Source of the DNA: Cohnella rhizoplanae
GTDB lineage: Bacteria; Bacillota; Bacilli; Paenibacillales; Paenibacillaceae
NCBI RefSeq assembly: GCF_948329515.1
Contig: NZ_CAOJCN010000026.1
Location: 1-64,000 of the forward strand
Length of the DNA: 64,000 nt
Direction of reading: 5' to 3'
Part shown: positions 32,193 to 41,591 of the stretch, in pieces
How positions within the stretch are numbered: the stretch's first letter is position 1
Layout of the letters: each line of letters opens with the position of its first letter
The notes under the pieces: generated by a model
Told to the model about the DNA's origin: nothing
What the model saw: the letters and a program-made list of their open reading frames with translations, nothing else
Database searches by the model: none
Made by a program: the position numbers and the translations under genes

Positions 32193-32268
32193 AAATACAC
32201 ACCCCAATCTGGCAATCGATAACTCCCGAAGCGATGGCCGGCTTTACGTGCGCGCGCGGCAAGCAGCT

Positions 32269-33291
32269 TTATTCGTTGGCGAACACCTTGCGGGTCCGAT
32301 GGGGGACCGGCAGCGGAATCGCGCGGCCCGTATGCATGCTCTCGATCGCGCCGAACCCGATCTCGTTGACGGCTACGAAGTGCGCGTCGGTGCAGTGCGG
32401 CAGCGGCCCGCCGTCCAGATAATCCGCGATCTGGTCGTAGGCGACCGTGAAGACGCTGGCCGGCGCCGGCAGCTGCAGCGGCTCGAGATCGAGCTTCTGC
32501 CCCTGGGCGTCGAACAAGACCGTCGGCGTATACATGCCGACGCGAAGCATGCCTTTCTCGCCGAATACCTCCGCGTACATGGAGCCGTGCTCTCCGTTTC
32601 CGCCGACCTGGACGCCCGTGACGCCGTTGGCGAACCGGATCGTCATATGGTCCAGCGTCGGCTCCGGCTCGTAGCCGGTGGGCGCATCCCCCTTCGCCGT
32701 CCCTCGCGCGTATACCTCTTCGGGCTCGTAGCCCGCGAACTGACAGATCAGGTCCGTCGTATGGCTGGCGAAGGAGAGCACATAATGTCCGCAATAGGCC
32801 ACCACCGTCTTGACCTCGCCGAGCAGCCCCTCGCGGACGAGCTGTTGAAGCCGCAGGATGTGGGGATTCCAGTGACGCGAATAGGACACGACGACCGGAA
32901 TTCCCTTCCGCGCCGCGGCTTCGACCATGCCGTCCATCTCCTCCAGCGAACAAGAGGGGGGCTTCTCCAGGAATATCGCACGCGGACCGGCCTCGATCGC
33001 CTCCATGACGACCCGATAATGGTAGGGCCCCCTGACGCAGACCGCTACGATATCGAGCGCCTCCTTCTCCAGCATGGCCGCGCTGCCGTCATAATAGCGC
33101 AGCGCCGGGAAGGCCTCTCCCCATACGCCGGCAAACTTTTCCCTGGCGGCCTCGGACAATTCGGCGGCCGCCGCCAATTCAACCTTGCCGCTCTGGCGGA
33201 TCCCGCCGACGTGGCAATAGGGATGCTCGCTGGCGGGCGTGGCGTACATGGCGGCTATGGCGCCAAGACCAATGACTCCGACTTTATACAT
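32269..33291 (-). CDS. Gfo/Idh/MocA-family oxidoreductase 1
   Basis: The 340-residue enzyme begins with an NAD(P)-binding loop VGVIGLGAIAAMYA and carries the family signature IFLEKPPSCSLEEMDGMVEAA (the EKP motif), then SYSRHWNPHILRLQQLV. It oxidises or epimerises a sugar or cyclitol. The ATG at 33291 follows GAGGAGCG. It lies in a leftward group with an isomerase and two more oxidoreductases downstream of an ABC importer, so it probably acts in catabolism of the imported sugar. Which sugar cannot be read. Confidence 0.88.
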   Translation of the reverse strand: MYKVGVIGLGAIAAMYATPASEHPYCHVGGIRQSGKVELAAAAELSEAAREKFAGVWGEAFPALRYYDGSAAMLEKEALDIVAVCVRGPYHYRVVMEAIEAGPRAIFLEKPPSCSLEEMDGMVEAAARKGIPVVVSYSRHWNPHILRLQQLVREGLLGEVKTVVAYCGHYVLSFASHTTDLICQFAGYEPEEVYARGTAKGDAPTGYEPEPTLDHMTIRFANGVTGVQVGGNGEHGSMYAEVFGEKGMLRVGMYTPTVLFDAQGQKLDLEPLQLPAPASVFTVAYDQIADYLDGGPLPHCTDAHFVAVNEIGFGAIESMHTGRAIPLPVPHRTRKVFANE

Positions 33292-33372
33292 GACGCTCGC
33301 TCCTCGCTCTAGCTCTCGCTACTGGATCTGCCAATCTCGCTCCGGACATGGACCTTCCTGCGGCGACATCAT

Positions 33373-34239
33373 TCACATCCCCAGCTCCTTCGCCAGCCGG
33401 GACAAATAATCGAGTCCCATGCGGGAGGCCTGCCGGCAGTCCTCCAGGCCTTCGAATTCGATGGACAGATAGCCGTCGAAACCCGAATCCCGGATCGCGG
33501 CCATCACGCCCGGCATGTCGACGTCGCCGTGTCCGACGATCGCGCCGCGGAGGAAGTTGCCGCGCGTCGTCGGGAACCAGCCTTCGCCGGGATTCCTGGC
33601 CGGATGCCGCAGGTAAAAATCTTTGACGTGCACCATGGACGCATACGGTAGGCATCTGCGCGACGCCGCGACCGAGTCCTCATCGGCGCACATGAAGTTG
33701 CCGATGTCCATGGTCAGCTTGAAATTCGGCCGGTCGACGGCCTGCACCAGCGTCAGCACGCGGTCGCTCCCCTGGACCAGGTACCCGTGGTTCTCGATGC
33801 TAGTCGTGATCCCGTACGGGGCGGCGTAATCGGCAATGCGTCTGCAGGCGTCCGCCATCCGCCCGAGATGCCGGTTGAAGCAGCGCACGGAATGCTCGTC
33901 GCTCCACCCCGCATCGTGGCGCATCCGCTTCACGCCGAGCCGGGCGGCGATATCGACCTCCCGCATGACGCGGCCGACCTCCCGCTCGTACGCTTCCTCG
34001 TTGTCCGCGATGAAGTTCGCGCCTACCGCATAGTTTGACAGCTCGATCCCGGCATCCTCCGCCTTCAGGCGGATGGCGTCGATGAGTTCCGGATTGTCCG
34101 ACAGATCGTACCCGGCGGGGACGACCTCCATATGACTGCCGCCGTGGTCGGCGATCCATTGGACCGCATCCGTCACGGACATCTCCCCGGACGCGATCGC
34201 CCGCTCCAGACTGTACGAGCTTAACCCCACTTTTATCAA
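33373..34239 (-). CDS. Sugar phosphate isomerase/epimerase (xylose isomerase-like TIM barrel)
   Basis: The 288-residue protein belongs to the AP-endonuclease-2/xylose isomerase-like family. Metal-binding positions can be seen in IENHGYLVQGSD, LTMDIGNFMCAD, VHVKDFYLRH and IVGHGDVDMPG, and the C-terminus YLSIEFEGLED. It would isomerise or epimerise a keto sugar, possibly a cyclitol such as an inosose. It starts at TTG 34239 after GGAGGAG. It sits between two Gfo/Idh/MocA genes with short gaps and is probably cotranscribed. Confidence 0.88.
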   Translation of the reverse strand: MIKVGLSSYSLERAIASGEMSVTDAVQWIADHGGSHMEVVPAGYDLSDNPELIDAIRLKAEDAGIELSNYAVGANFIADNEEAYEREVGRVMREVDIAARLGVKRMRHDAGWSDEHSVRCFNRHLGRMADACRRIADYAAPYGITTSIENHGYLVQGSDRVLTLVQAVDRPNFKLTMDIGNFMCADEDSVAASRRCLPYASMVHVKDFYLRHPARNPGEGWFPTTRGNFLRGAIVGHGDVDMPGVMAAIRDSGFDGYLSIEFEGLEDCRQASRMGLDYLSRLAKELGM

Positions 34240-34267
34240 GCGCGCTCCTCCTCTTCTCGCATCTGCC

Positions 34268-35416
34268 TCAGACGAACGCCGGAAGCCCGCTCACCTGGAC
34301 GACGCGCCCCCCGGACCGGATCGACTCCGTCGCCGCCACGCCGGCCGCGACGCTCATCCGCCCCGCGAGCGGCGTAGCGACGGGCGTCGTGCCGTGCTGG
34401 ATCATATCCAGGAAATCGCGGGTGATGACCGCATCGGCGCCGCCGTGGCTGCCTTCCGCGTGCTTGACGTCGTAGACGACGTCCGACAGCTCATGCCATT
34501 TGTTGGACCGTCGCGTCTTCACGTAGACCTTGTTCTCGAGCTCATTGTTCTCCATGCGGCCTTCCGATCCGATGAAGACGTAGTTGCGTTGATAATCCGG
34601 CGTAAAATGGTTCTGAAGATAAGTCGCCTTAATGCCGCCTTCGAGCTCCATGATCACCATGCTGTTGTCTTCGACGTCGATCTCGCGCCGGAATGCGCAT
34701 TGGTTCAAATGCGTGAAGTCCGCGTCCGTGCACGTATCGTTCTTGGCGCAGGTCGGACAGGTCAGGTCGTCGGGCATATCGCCCCCGTAGAAGTCGAGAC
34801 TGCCGAAGGCCGCTACCTTTTTGGTATACCGGCCGGTGATCCAGTGGATCATGTCGAGGTCGTGCGCGCCTTTTTGCAGAAGCAGCGAGGTGGAGTTCTT
34901 GGAGTTGCCGTGCCAGTCGTGGTAATAGAAATGCCCGCCCCAACCAACGAAGTGACGCACCCACACCGCCTTGATTTCGCCGATCGCTCCCGAATCGACG
35001 ATCCCCTTCATCGTCCGGTACAAGTTCACGTAGCGCATGTTATGACCCGCCATCAGCTGCCGGCCGGATTCCTTCCAGGCCCGCAGGATGTTGTCGCAGC
35101 CCTCTACCGTGATCGCCAGGGGCTTCTCGCAGTAGACGTGCTTGCCCGCCCGCAGCGCCGCCACCGCGTGCTCCTCGTGGACGAAGTCCGGCGACAGGAC
35201 CGCGACCGCGTCGATGTCGTCCCGCGCCAGCAGCTCGCGGTAATCCAGCGTGACGAACGCCGCCGGGTTAATCTCCTGCCGGAAACGCTCCAGATGGTCC
35301 GCGTTCACGTCCGCGGCGGCGACGACGACCGAACGGCCGTCCGGCCGGTGCCAATACGGAGCGAGCTGCTCCGCTCTCCCCCGCGATCCGATGAGTCCTA
35401 TTCTAACTTGATCCAC
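34268..35416 (-). CDS. Gfo/Idh/MocA-family oxidoreductase 2
   Basis: The 382-residue enzyme has the NAD loop IGLIGSRGRAEQLAPYW, the signature YCEKPLAITVEGCDNIL, and a Cys-rich insert CPTCAKNDTC...NQCAF (about residues 213-236) that may bind zinc. The start is GTG 35416 after AAGGGGGAG. Only 12 bases separate it from the preceding oxidoreductase gene, so they share a transcript. Its substrate is presumably a sugar or cyclitol from the neighbouring importer. Confidence 0.9.
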   Translation of the reverse strand: MDQVRIGLIGSRGRAEQLAPYWHRPDGRSVVVAAADVNADHLERFRQEINPAAFVTLDYRELLARDDIDAVAVLSPDFVHEEHAVAALRAGKHVYCEKPLAITVEGCDNILRAWKESGRQLMAGHNMRYVNLYRTMKGIVDSGAIGEIKAVWVRHFVGWGGHFYYHDWHGNSKNSTSLLLQKGAHDLDMIHWITGRYTKKVAAFGSLDFYGGDMPDDLTCPTCAKNDTCTDADFTHLNQCAFRREIDVEDNSMVIMELEGGIKATYLQNHFTPDYQRNYVFIGSEGRMENNELENKVYVKTRRSNKWHELSDVVYDVKHAEGSHGGADAVITRDFLDMIQHGTTPVATPLAGRMSVAAGVAATESIRSGGRVVQVSGLPAFV

Positions 35417-35428
35417 ATTCGCTCCCCC

Positions 35429-36490
35429 TTAGAACGTAACTTCTCTGCCGGATTCCGCGGACTCGTAGATGCCGCAGAGGATCTTCATCATCTCGACGCC
35501 GTCCTCCACGGGGCTGATCGGCCGCTTCCCCGTCAGACAGCAATCGACGAAGTGATCGATCTCGTTCTGAAATGCCCGAGGCACGTCGAGCCCCGGCGTA
35601 TCTGTCTGCGGCGTGATATTCAAGATCGTGTCATGCAGCTCCTTGGTCATCGACAGTACGGGATCGAGCTCGAAGCCGCCCTTGTCTCCGTACGCCTTGA
35701 CGATATTCTCGTCCTTGGCGGCATGGAGGGAGAAGCTGACGTCCACCATCAGCGACGCCCCGTTGTCGAAGCGGATCACGGCATTGGCCATGTCTTCCAC
35801 ATTGTTAGGGCCGCTGCCGGCATCGGCCGCCTGATACAGGCTCAGATGCTGCTTCAGATTCATCCGGTCGCCGAGGCGGCGGTAGGTATGCCCCTTGATG
35901 TTCTCCGCCTTGGGCCGCCCCATCAGATACCACATCAGGTCGATCACGTGAACGCCGAGATCGATCAGCGGGCCTCCGCCCGACTTGTCCTTGTCCGCGA
36001 ACCAGCCGCCGGGATTGCCGAATCTGCGCAGGTACGACGCCTTGGCATAGTAGATCTGGCCGAATTCCCCCCGATCGACGAATTCGCGCACGAGCTGGGC
36101 ATTGTCGTCGTACCGGCGCACATAGCCGATCTGGAATGTCTTGCCCGTCTCCCGCACGGCAGCCTGGACGCGCAGCGCCTCCTCGACCGTGCGGCACAGC
36201 GGCTTCTCGACCAGCACGTGCTTGCCCGCCCGCAGGGCCGCGATGCTGATGTCCGCGTGGGTATTGTTCCAGGTGCAGACGCTGACGGCGTCCAGGTTCG
36301 GATCGGCCAGCAGCTCCCGGTAATCCGTATAGGTTCGGACCGCGCCGAACCGATCGGCCTTCTGCTTCGCCCGCTCCCCGTTCATATCGCAGACGGCGTA
36401 CAGCTCCGCGCGCTTGTTATGCTGATAGGATTGCAGGTGAAAATCGGAAATGGATCCCGCTCCGATGACGGCAACGCGAATTCGACTCAT
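35429..36490 (-). CDS. Gfo/Idh/MocA-family oxidoreductase 3
   Basis: The 353-residue enzyme starts RVAVIGAGSISDFHLQSYQ (NAD-binding loop) and contains LVEKPLCRTVEEALRVQAAV, then FQIGYVRRYDDNAQLV and GGPLIDLGVHVIDLMWYLMG, the most canonical family pattern of the three. AAAGGAG precedes the ATG at 36490. It is first in the leftward oxidoreductase-isomerase group and is separated from the ABC importer genes by a terminator. Confidence 0.92.
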   Translation of the reverse strand: MSRIRVAVIGAGSISDFHLQSYQHNKRAELYAVCDMNGERAKQKADRFGAVRTYTDYRELLADPNLDAVSVCTWNNTHADISIAALRAGKHVLVEKPLCRTVEEALRVQAAVRETGKTFQIGYVRRYDDNAQLVREFVDRGEFGQIYYAKASYLRRFGNPGGWFADKDKSGGGPLIDLGVHVIDLMWYLMGRPKAENIKGHTYRRLGDRMNLKQHLSLYQAADAGSGPNNVEDMANAVIRFDNGASLMVDVSFSLHAAKDENIVKAYGDKGGFELDPVLSMTKELHDTILNITPQTDTPGLDVPRAFQNEIDHFVDCCLTGKRPISPVEDGVEMMKILCGIYESAESGREVTF

Positions 36491-36642
36491 CTGCCGCAGC
36501 TCCTTTGGATGGCCTATTGATGATCCATTCTATCCCTCGCGCCGGAAGCGCTTCTCTCTCGTATATGCCATTTTCCGCATGGGGCGGGGCCGTTTGCAAC
36601 TCTCCAATTCCGGTATATATGGCTTTTCCGAACATGAGCGCG

Positions 36643-36684
36643 CAAAAAATCGCCCTCCGTCGGCGGCATGCCGGGAGGGCGATT
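36643..36684 (-). terminator. Terminator after the ABC importer genes
   Basis: On the minus strand, ATCGCCCTCC / GGAGGGCGAT with an inner CGGCATGCCG is followed by TTTTTT. It separates the importer transcript from the oxidoreductase group. Confidence 0.8.
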
Positions 36685-36778
36685 CGTTATAGGCGCGGAT
36701 ACGCGCTAGATGCTGCTTTTGCGATTGCGCGGAGACCGGAGCATGCCGGCGCCTCCGCAAGCGGGCATACACTCGGCG

Positions 36779-38092
36779 TTACTGTCCCGCCTGCGCGATC
36801 TTGTCGTGCTCGGCCGCGAACGCTTCCGGCGTGACGGCCTTGCCGAAGAGCGCCTGGATCTGGTTCAGGTGCGTCTCCGCCGCGCCCGGCTTCATCTGTA
36901 CGTCGGCGAAGAGGGTGACGCTGGTCGCTTTGTTCATCTCGTCGAGCAGGTCGATATACAGCTGCGGCAGTTTGACGGCCGCGGTATCGACCTTGGTCGC
37001 CGGGATGACGCCCGCGTCGGCGACGGATCGCTCGCCCCAGCGCTTGACGAAGTATTCGACGAACGACTTGGCTTCTTCCTTCACGTCGGAGTTCTCGGCG
37101 ACGAACAGGCCGACGCCCGGGCCGCCGACCCAGCCGTCGATGTTGCCCTTGCCGCCCTCCACCGTCGGGAACTTGAAGAAGCCGACGTTGTCGCGGAAGT
37201 CCTGCGGAATGTCCTGATTCGTCGTGAAGTTCGGCAGCTCCCACGTGCCCACCATGTACATCGCGGCCTGGCCGCTCAAGAAACGCGCCTTGGCCTCGTC
37301 GTTGGACAGGCCGTTGAAGCCGGCGTTGAACGCGCCCGCGTCAACCAGATCCTGCACGTTCCTGGCCGCCTGGACGAGCCCGGGATCGGCGAAGGAGATC
37401 CTGCCGCCGATGGCGTCGGACAGCGCCTGGGATCCCGCGATGCGGTCCGCCATGTACATGTACCACATCGATCCCGTCCAGCGGTCCTGGTTGCCGAGCG
37501 CGACCGGCGCGACGCCGCTCGCGGCCAGCTTCTCCACGACGTTCCTGAATTCGGCATAGGTCGCAGGCGCCTCGAGACCGTACTTGCGGAACAGCGCTTT
37601 ATTATAGTAGATCGGCGCGATGTTGAACTCGAGCGGCAGCGCATAGGTGCTGCCGTGGATCGCATAGGCCTCCGTGGTACCCGCTACGAACGAATCCTTC
37701 AGCTCGCCCTGCAGCAGATCGTCGAGCGGCGTGAACAGCCCGCCTTCGACGAACGGCTGCAGATACCCGGCCGCCCACGTCAAGCCGACGTCCGGCAACT
37801 CGTTGACGGCGGAGAGCACGCGGATCTTGGCCTTATACTGTTCATTGTCGAGCACCTCCAGCTTGACGGTGACGCCCGGATGCGCAGTCTGATATTCCTC
37901 GATGATGCTGTCCACGATCCCATGCTGACCCGGCGCGCCGGCTTCGGGCCACAGATGCATCATCTTGATCGTCACCTTGTCGCCGTGTGCCGGCTCGTCT
38001 GCCGGTTGCCCGTCCGTTTGCGTTCGGCATCCGGCCGTCAAGAGCGCCAAGACGATCGCCAGCGCGGATACCGCCCCTTTTTTTAAGCGCAC
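36779..38092 (-). CDS. Sugar ABC transporter substrate-binding lipoprotein 2
   Basis: The 437-residue protein has a lipoprotein signal (LALLTAGC) and a family 1 extracellular solute-binding fold: IKMMHLWPEAGAP, IIEEYQTAHPGVTVKLEV, TYALPLEFNIAPIYYNKALFRKYG and FLSGQAAMYMVGTWELPNF. It would deliver a sugar or oligosaccharide to the permease pair encoded just upstream. The GTG at 38092 lies 8 bp after GGAGG. A second, different binding protein precedes the permease genes, so one importer may serve two ligands. Confidence 0.9.
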   Translation of the reverse strand: MRLKKGAVSALAIVLALLTAGCRTQTDGQPADEPAHGDKVTIKMMHLWPEAGAPGQHGIVDSIIEEYQTAHPGVTVKLEVLDNEQYKAKIRVLSAVNELPDVGLTWAAGYLQPFVEGGLFTPLDDLLQGELKDSFVAGTTEAYAIHGSTYALPLEFNIAPIYYNKALFRKYGLEAPATYAEFRNVVEKLAASGVAPVALGNQDRWTGSMWYMYMADRIAGSQALSDAIGGRISFADPGLVQAARNVQDLVDAGAFNAGFNGLSNDEAKARFLSGQAAMYMVGTWELPNFTTNQDIPQDFRDNVGFFKFPTVEGGKGNIDGWVGGPGVGLFVAENSDVKEEAKSFVEYFVKRWGERSVADAGVIPATKVDTAAVKLPQLYIDLLDEMNKATSVTLFADVQMKPGAAETHLNQIQALFGKAVTPEAFAAEHDKIAQAGQ

Positions 38093-38148
38093 GCTCGTTT
38101 CCTCCACCGCGCATCCCGCCGATCGGCCGATCGCCCGCCGGGATGCTT

Positions 38149-39003
38149 CTATTCCTTGACGCCGCCCAGCGCCACGCCTGAGATAATATACCTGGACAGC
38201 AGGAAGTATATCACGAATAGCGGCAGGGCCGTTAACGACAGCCCCATGTAGATCGATCCGAACTCGGTTTTGTAAATATCCCCTTTAAGCAGGCTGACCA
38301 TGATCGGCAGCGTGTACTTCTCCTTCTGCGTGAGCAGGATGAGCGGCATGAACAGGTTGTTCCAGTTGGCGACGAAGGCGAAGATCGCCTGCGTGGCGAT
38401 CGCCGGCACCATAATCGGCAGGACGATCTTGTTGAACGTGTAGAACTCTCCGGCGCCGTCGATGCGGGATGCCTCGACCATCTCGATCGAGAGCGTGGCG
38501 AGCAGGTATTGGCGCATGAAGAACACGATCGCGGGGGCCGCGATGGCCGGCAGGATTAGCGGCAGGAAGCTGTTGGTCCAGTGCAGCTGATACATGAACT
38601 TGTAGAAGCCGATGGCGCTGGCCTGCGCCGGGATCATCATGACGAGCATGATGAGCGTGAAGAACGCCTGCCGCAGCTTCCAGTTGTACGCCACCAGCGC
38701 GTAGGCGGTCAGCGACGAGAAGTAAACCGCGCAGAGCGTCGAGAATCCCGAGATGATGAGCGAGTTGGCGAAGCCCTTGAGCGGATCGAAGCTCTTGCTC
38801 AGCAGTACGTCCAGATTCGTCTTCCAGTGGGTCGACGGCAGCAGCGACAGTCCGCTCTGGATCTCGGCCGTCGAACGCGTGGCGTTCACGAACATGATCC
38901 AGAACGGCAGGATGCTGAGCAGCGCCAGGAGTATGCACACGATATAGACGATCGTCCGGTTGACGTTCAGGGAGGCTCTGGATTCCGTCCGAATGTTTTC
39001 CAT
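38149..39003 (-). CDS. Carbohydrate ABC transporter permease (MalG/LplC type)
   Basis: The 284-residue membrane protein has six hydrophobic segments. Its EAA-type loop reads EMVEASRIDGAGEFYTFNKIVLPIMVPAIATQ, the contact site for the ATPase, and it ends with the typical YIISGVALGGVKE. Its ATG lies three bases after the stop codon of the partner permease. No ATPase gene is in the cluster; as in other Firmicutes, a shared MsmX-like ATPase elsewhere would power it (inference). Confidence 0.93.
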   Translation of the reverse strand: MENIRTESRASLNVNRTIVYIVCILLALLSILPFWIMFVNATRSTAEIQSGLSLLPSTHWKTNLDVLLSKSFDPLKGFANSLIISGFSTLCAVYFSSLTAYALVAYNWKLRQAFFTLIMLVMMIPAQASAIGFYKFMYQLHWTNSFLPLILPAIAAPAIVFFMRQYLLATLSIEMVEASRIDGAGEFYTFNKIVLPIMVPAIATQAIFAFVANWNNLFMPLILLTQKEKYTLPIMVSLLKGDIYKTEFGSIYMGLSLTALPLFVIYFLLSRYIISGVALGGVKE

Positions 39004-39006
39004 GAC

Positions 39007-39975
39007 TTACAGCCCCCTTGCCGCCGCTTGCGCAGCCTTTTTGTTTCTCTTTTGCGCTCTCTTGAGCCGCGACGCGTCGCGGTCGCGCATCAGGTAGAAC
39101 AGCAGGCCCGACAGGATCGCGGCGATGGCGAACATGACCATGCTGGCCGCGGCGGCCTTGTTGAACATGTAGCTGCCCTTGAACGCTTGCCCGTAAATGA
39201 ACACGGACGTCGTGAGCGTGGCGTCGTCCGGACCGCCGAACAGGAACAGCTGCGGGATGTCGAACAGCTGCAACCCGCCGATCATCGACGTGATCAGCGT
39301 ATACAGCATAATCGTCTTGAGACTCGGCAGCGTGATGCGCATGAACGTCTGGAAGCCGTTCGCGCCGTCGATCGATGCCGCCTCGAACAGAGCCGGATTG
39401 ATCCCCATGACGCCCGCGATCAGGATGATCATCGTGTTGCCGTACCACATCCAGAATTGAATGAAGGCGACGATGCCTCGCGCGGTCGTCTTGTCCTGCA
39501 GGTAATTGACCGGCGCGTCGATCCAGCCCAGGCTCTCGAACAAGCTGTTCACGGGGCCCATCGGGTAGGAGAACAACGAGTTAAAAAGCACGGCGATCGT
39601 GCTCGCCGTGATAATATTCGGCATATAGAGCAGCACTTTGAACGCGCCGGTGCCCTGCACTTTGAGCCGCTGGTTGGTGAACCAGGCGGTGATCAGCAGC
39701 GCGAGCACGATCTGGGGGATAAAGTTGAGGATCCAGATCAGCGCGGTATTGGCCAGCGAAATTTTGAACGACGTGTTGTGCAGGATGAGATCCTTGAAGT
39801 TGTCGAACGGGTTGTCCAGGAAGTGGATCGGCTTCGGGATGACGCCTTTCATGTCGGTGAATCCGATGACCGCCGTATACAAGACCGGGTAGAACGAGAA
39901 AACCAAAAACGCGAGCAGAAAAGGCAAGCTGAACATGTAGCCGAATTTCGAGTAGTTGACGCTCTTGCGGCGCAT
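39007..39975 (-). CDS. Carbohydrate ABC transporter permease (MalF/LplB type)
   Basis: The protein of about 322 residues has six hydrophobic segments and an EAA loop NPALFEAASIDGANGFQTFMRITLPSLKTI. The N-terminus MRRKSVNYSKFGYMFSLPFLLAFLVF and the C-terminal RDASRLKRAQKRNKK basic tail are as usual. ATG 39975 follows GGGGTGG; GTG 39984 is possible. It is separated from the upstream binding-protein gene by a hairpin that probably lowers permease expression relative to the binding protein. Confidence 0.93.
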   Translation of the reverse strand: MRRKSVNYSKFGYMFSLPFLLAFLVFSFYPVLYTAVIGFTDMKGVIPKPIHFLDNPFDNFKDLILHNTSFKISLANTALIWILNFIPQIVLALLITAWFTNQRLKVQGTGAFKVLLYMPNIITASTIAVLFNSLFSYPMGPVNSLFESLGWIDAPVNYLQDKTTARGIVAFIQFWMWYGNTMIILIAGVMGINPALFEAASIDGANGFQTFMRITLPSLKTIMLYTLITSMIGGLQLFDIPQLFLFGGPDDATLTTSVFIYGQAFKGSYMFNKAAAASMVMFAIAAILSGLLFYLMRDRDASRLKRAQKRNKKAAQAAARGL

Positions 39976-39997
39976 GGCTACCACCCCGTCTAATTAA

Positions 39998-40030
39998 GAT
40001 AAAGGGGCGGGTTTACGAGCCCGCCCCTTC
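39998..40030 (-). terminator. Intergenic attenuating hairpin between binding protein 1 and permeases
   Basis: GGGGCGGG / CCCGCCCC with a short loop is followed on the minus strand by TTTATCTTAATT. The position suits partial termination after the binding-protein gene. Confidence 0.65.
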
Positions 40031-40046
40031 GGCGCACAATGCCGTT

Positions 40047-41459
40047 TTATTCGCTTTCGATGCCGAGCTGGTCTTTGACCTTTTGCTTGAAGTCGGCGAT
40101 CGTCTTGTCGCGGTCCTTGGTGCCGTTCGCGTATTCGCGCACTTGATCGCGCCAGATGAGGTTGATCGATTCGTCGAATTGCGTCAGGTTCTTGCCCGTC
40201 GCGTTGGCATTGGCCGGTACGAATACGTCGAACATGTTCTGGCCGCCGAGCAGCGCGACTTCGCCGTTGGACTTGGACATGACGACGCTCGATGCGACGC
40301 TGTCCTTGGTGCCTTGCTCGCCGTCCTTCATCGTGCCGTTCGCCCAGTAGTACTGGAGGCCGGTCTCGGAGGTGTCGAGCGTGACCCACTTGATGAAGTC
40401 GGCTACGGCCGCTTTCTTGGCGTCATCCTTCAGGACGGCCTTGTTGCCGAGCAGCCACGTGCCGCCCCAGAAGAAACCGGTCGGCGGTTCGGTCACGGCC
40501 CAGTCGCCGTTCGTATCCTTGACCTGGCCGTTCATGACGTAGTTGATGAGCCATGCGGGGCCGAAGAAGCCGAAGATCGGCTGCTTGCCGGTGCCGGACA
40601 TGTCCGCGTACCAGCCTTCCGTCCAGTCCTTCGTATCGTTCGAATAACCGTTGTCCTTCAGCTTCTTGGAGAGATCGAGGAACTGCTCGCGCTTCGGATC
40701 GATATGCAGCTTGCCGCCCTCGATCCAGCCCTTGTCGGAGCTGTTCTCGATCGGGTGCCAGATGTCGCCGTCGCCGGATACGATGCCGTAACCCTTCGCT
40801 TTAAGCTTGGCGGCCGCGTCGTAGAACTTATCCCAGCCCGGGCCGACCTCGGTCTTGATCGTCGCCGGATCGTCCGTGCCGAACACGTCCTTGGCGATCG
40901 AGCGGCGGTAGATGAAGGCGCCGCCGGTCGCTTGATAGGCGAGGCCGCGCAGCTGGCCGTCCTTGCTGCCGATATCCACCGAGTATTGGGCAATGCCGGC
41001 ATCCTTCACCAACTGGTCGCTCAGCCCCAGGTCTGCGTAGTTCGCGGCATAGTCCGATGCGTCGCCCTGCGTGTACTTGAGGACGAAGGCCGATTCGGCC
41101 GCGTAGATGTCCGGCGCGTCCTTGCCGCCGCCGGCGAGCGCCTGGTCCAGCGCGGGCTGGTAAGCGCCGTCCGTCGTCGCGATGACGGTCGTCTTGAACT
41201 CGACGTTCGCGTCCGGATGCGTTTCCACGTACTTTTTGGTCATGTTCGGGATTTCGTCCGTGAAGCTCCAGAGATTGATCGTGACTTTCTCCGCCGGCTT
41301 GGCGCTTTCGGATGGGGAAGCGCTGCTTGAAGCGCTTGCATTCGCGCTCGGGCTGGCCGACTTGCTGGCGCCCGCGTTGTTGGAGGAGTCCGAGCCGCAT
41401 GCGGCCAAGACGGAAGACAAGAGGACAAGAGCCGTACTTGCGGTTAAAGCGCGTTTCAT
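40047..41459 (-). CDS. Sugar ABC transporter substrate-binding lipoprotein 1
   Basis: The 470-residue lipoprotein has a clear signal (ALVLLSSVLAACGSDSS) and a Ser/Ala-rich linker. The solute-binding fold includes INLWSFTDEIPNMTKKYVETHPD, DAPDIYAAESAFVLKYTQ, and PPTGFFWGGTWLLGNKAV. The ATG at 41459 follows AAGGGAGG; the longer frame to 41537 has no ribosome site. It is the first importer gene downstream of the YesM/YesN pair, which probably activates it. The upstream gap carries a GCGCTTACA motif also found before GH43. Confidence 0.93.
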   Translation of the reverse strand: MKRALTASTALVLLSSVLAACGSDSSNNAGASKSASPSANASASSSASPSESAKPAEKVTINLWSFTDEIPNMTKKYVETHPDANVEFKTTVIATTDGAYQPALDQALAGGGKDAPDIYAAESAFVLKYTQGDASDYAANYADLGLSDQLVKDAGIAQYSVDIGSKDGQLRGLAYQATGGAFIYRRSIAKDVFGTDDPATIKTEVGPGWDKFYDAAAKLKAKGYGIVSGDGDIWHPIENSSDKGWIEGGKLHIDPKREQFLDLSKKLKDNGYSNDTKDWTEGWYADMSGTGKQPIFGFFGPAWLINYVMNGQVKDTNGDWAVTEPPTGFFWGGTWLLGNKAVLKDDAKKAAVADFIKWVTLDTSETGLQYYWANGTMKDGEQGTKDSVASSVVMSKSNGEVALLGGQNMFDVFVPANANATGKNLTQFDESINLIWRDQVREYANGTKDRDKTIADFKQKVKDQLGIESE

Positions 41460-41485
41460 TTTTTTAGCCTCCCTTTTTGGCAACA

Positions 41486-41547
41486 CCGTTAACTTTGTAA
41501 TCGCATACACAGTATAAATCCGGAAATGTAAGCGCAACAGTTAACGG
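41486..41547 (-). promoter_or_regulatory. Control region of binding protein 1 with inverted GTTAAC repeats
   Basis: CCGTTAAC (41486-41493) and GTTAACGG (41540-41547) flank a TATACT-like -10 element and TGTTGCGCTTACAT. The latter shares GCGCTTACA with the cre-like site before GH43. YesN or CcpA binding is plausible but not demonstrated. Confidence 0.4.
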
Positions 41548-41591
41548 CGGTTGGGAGAAATTCCACTTTTATTGGATCGTTGAGGACGGGA

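Noticed and set aside
34394-36520. 708-codon plus-strand frame over two oxidoreductase genes
   Set aside because: It is the antisense of two canonical Gfo/Idh/MocA genes, with no domain of its own.
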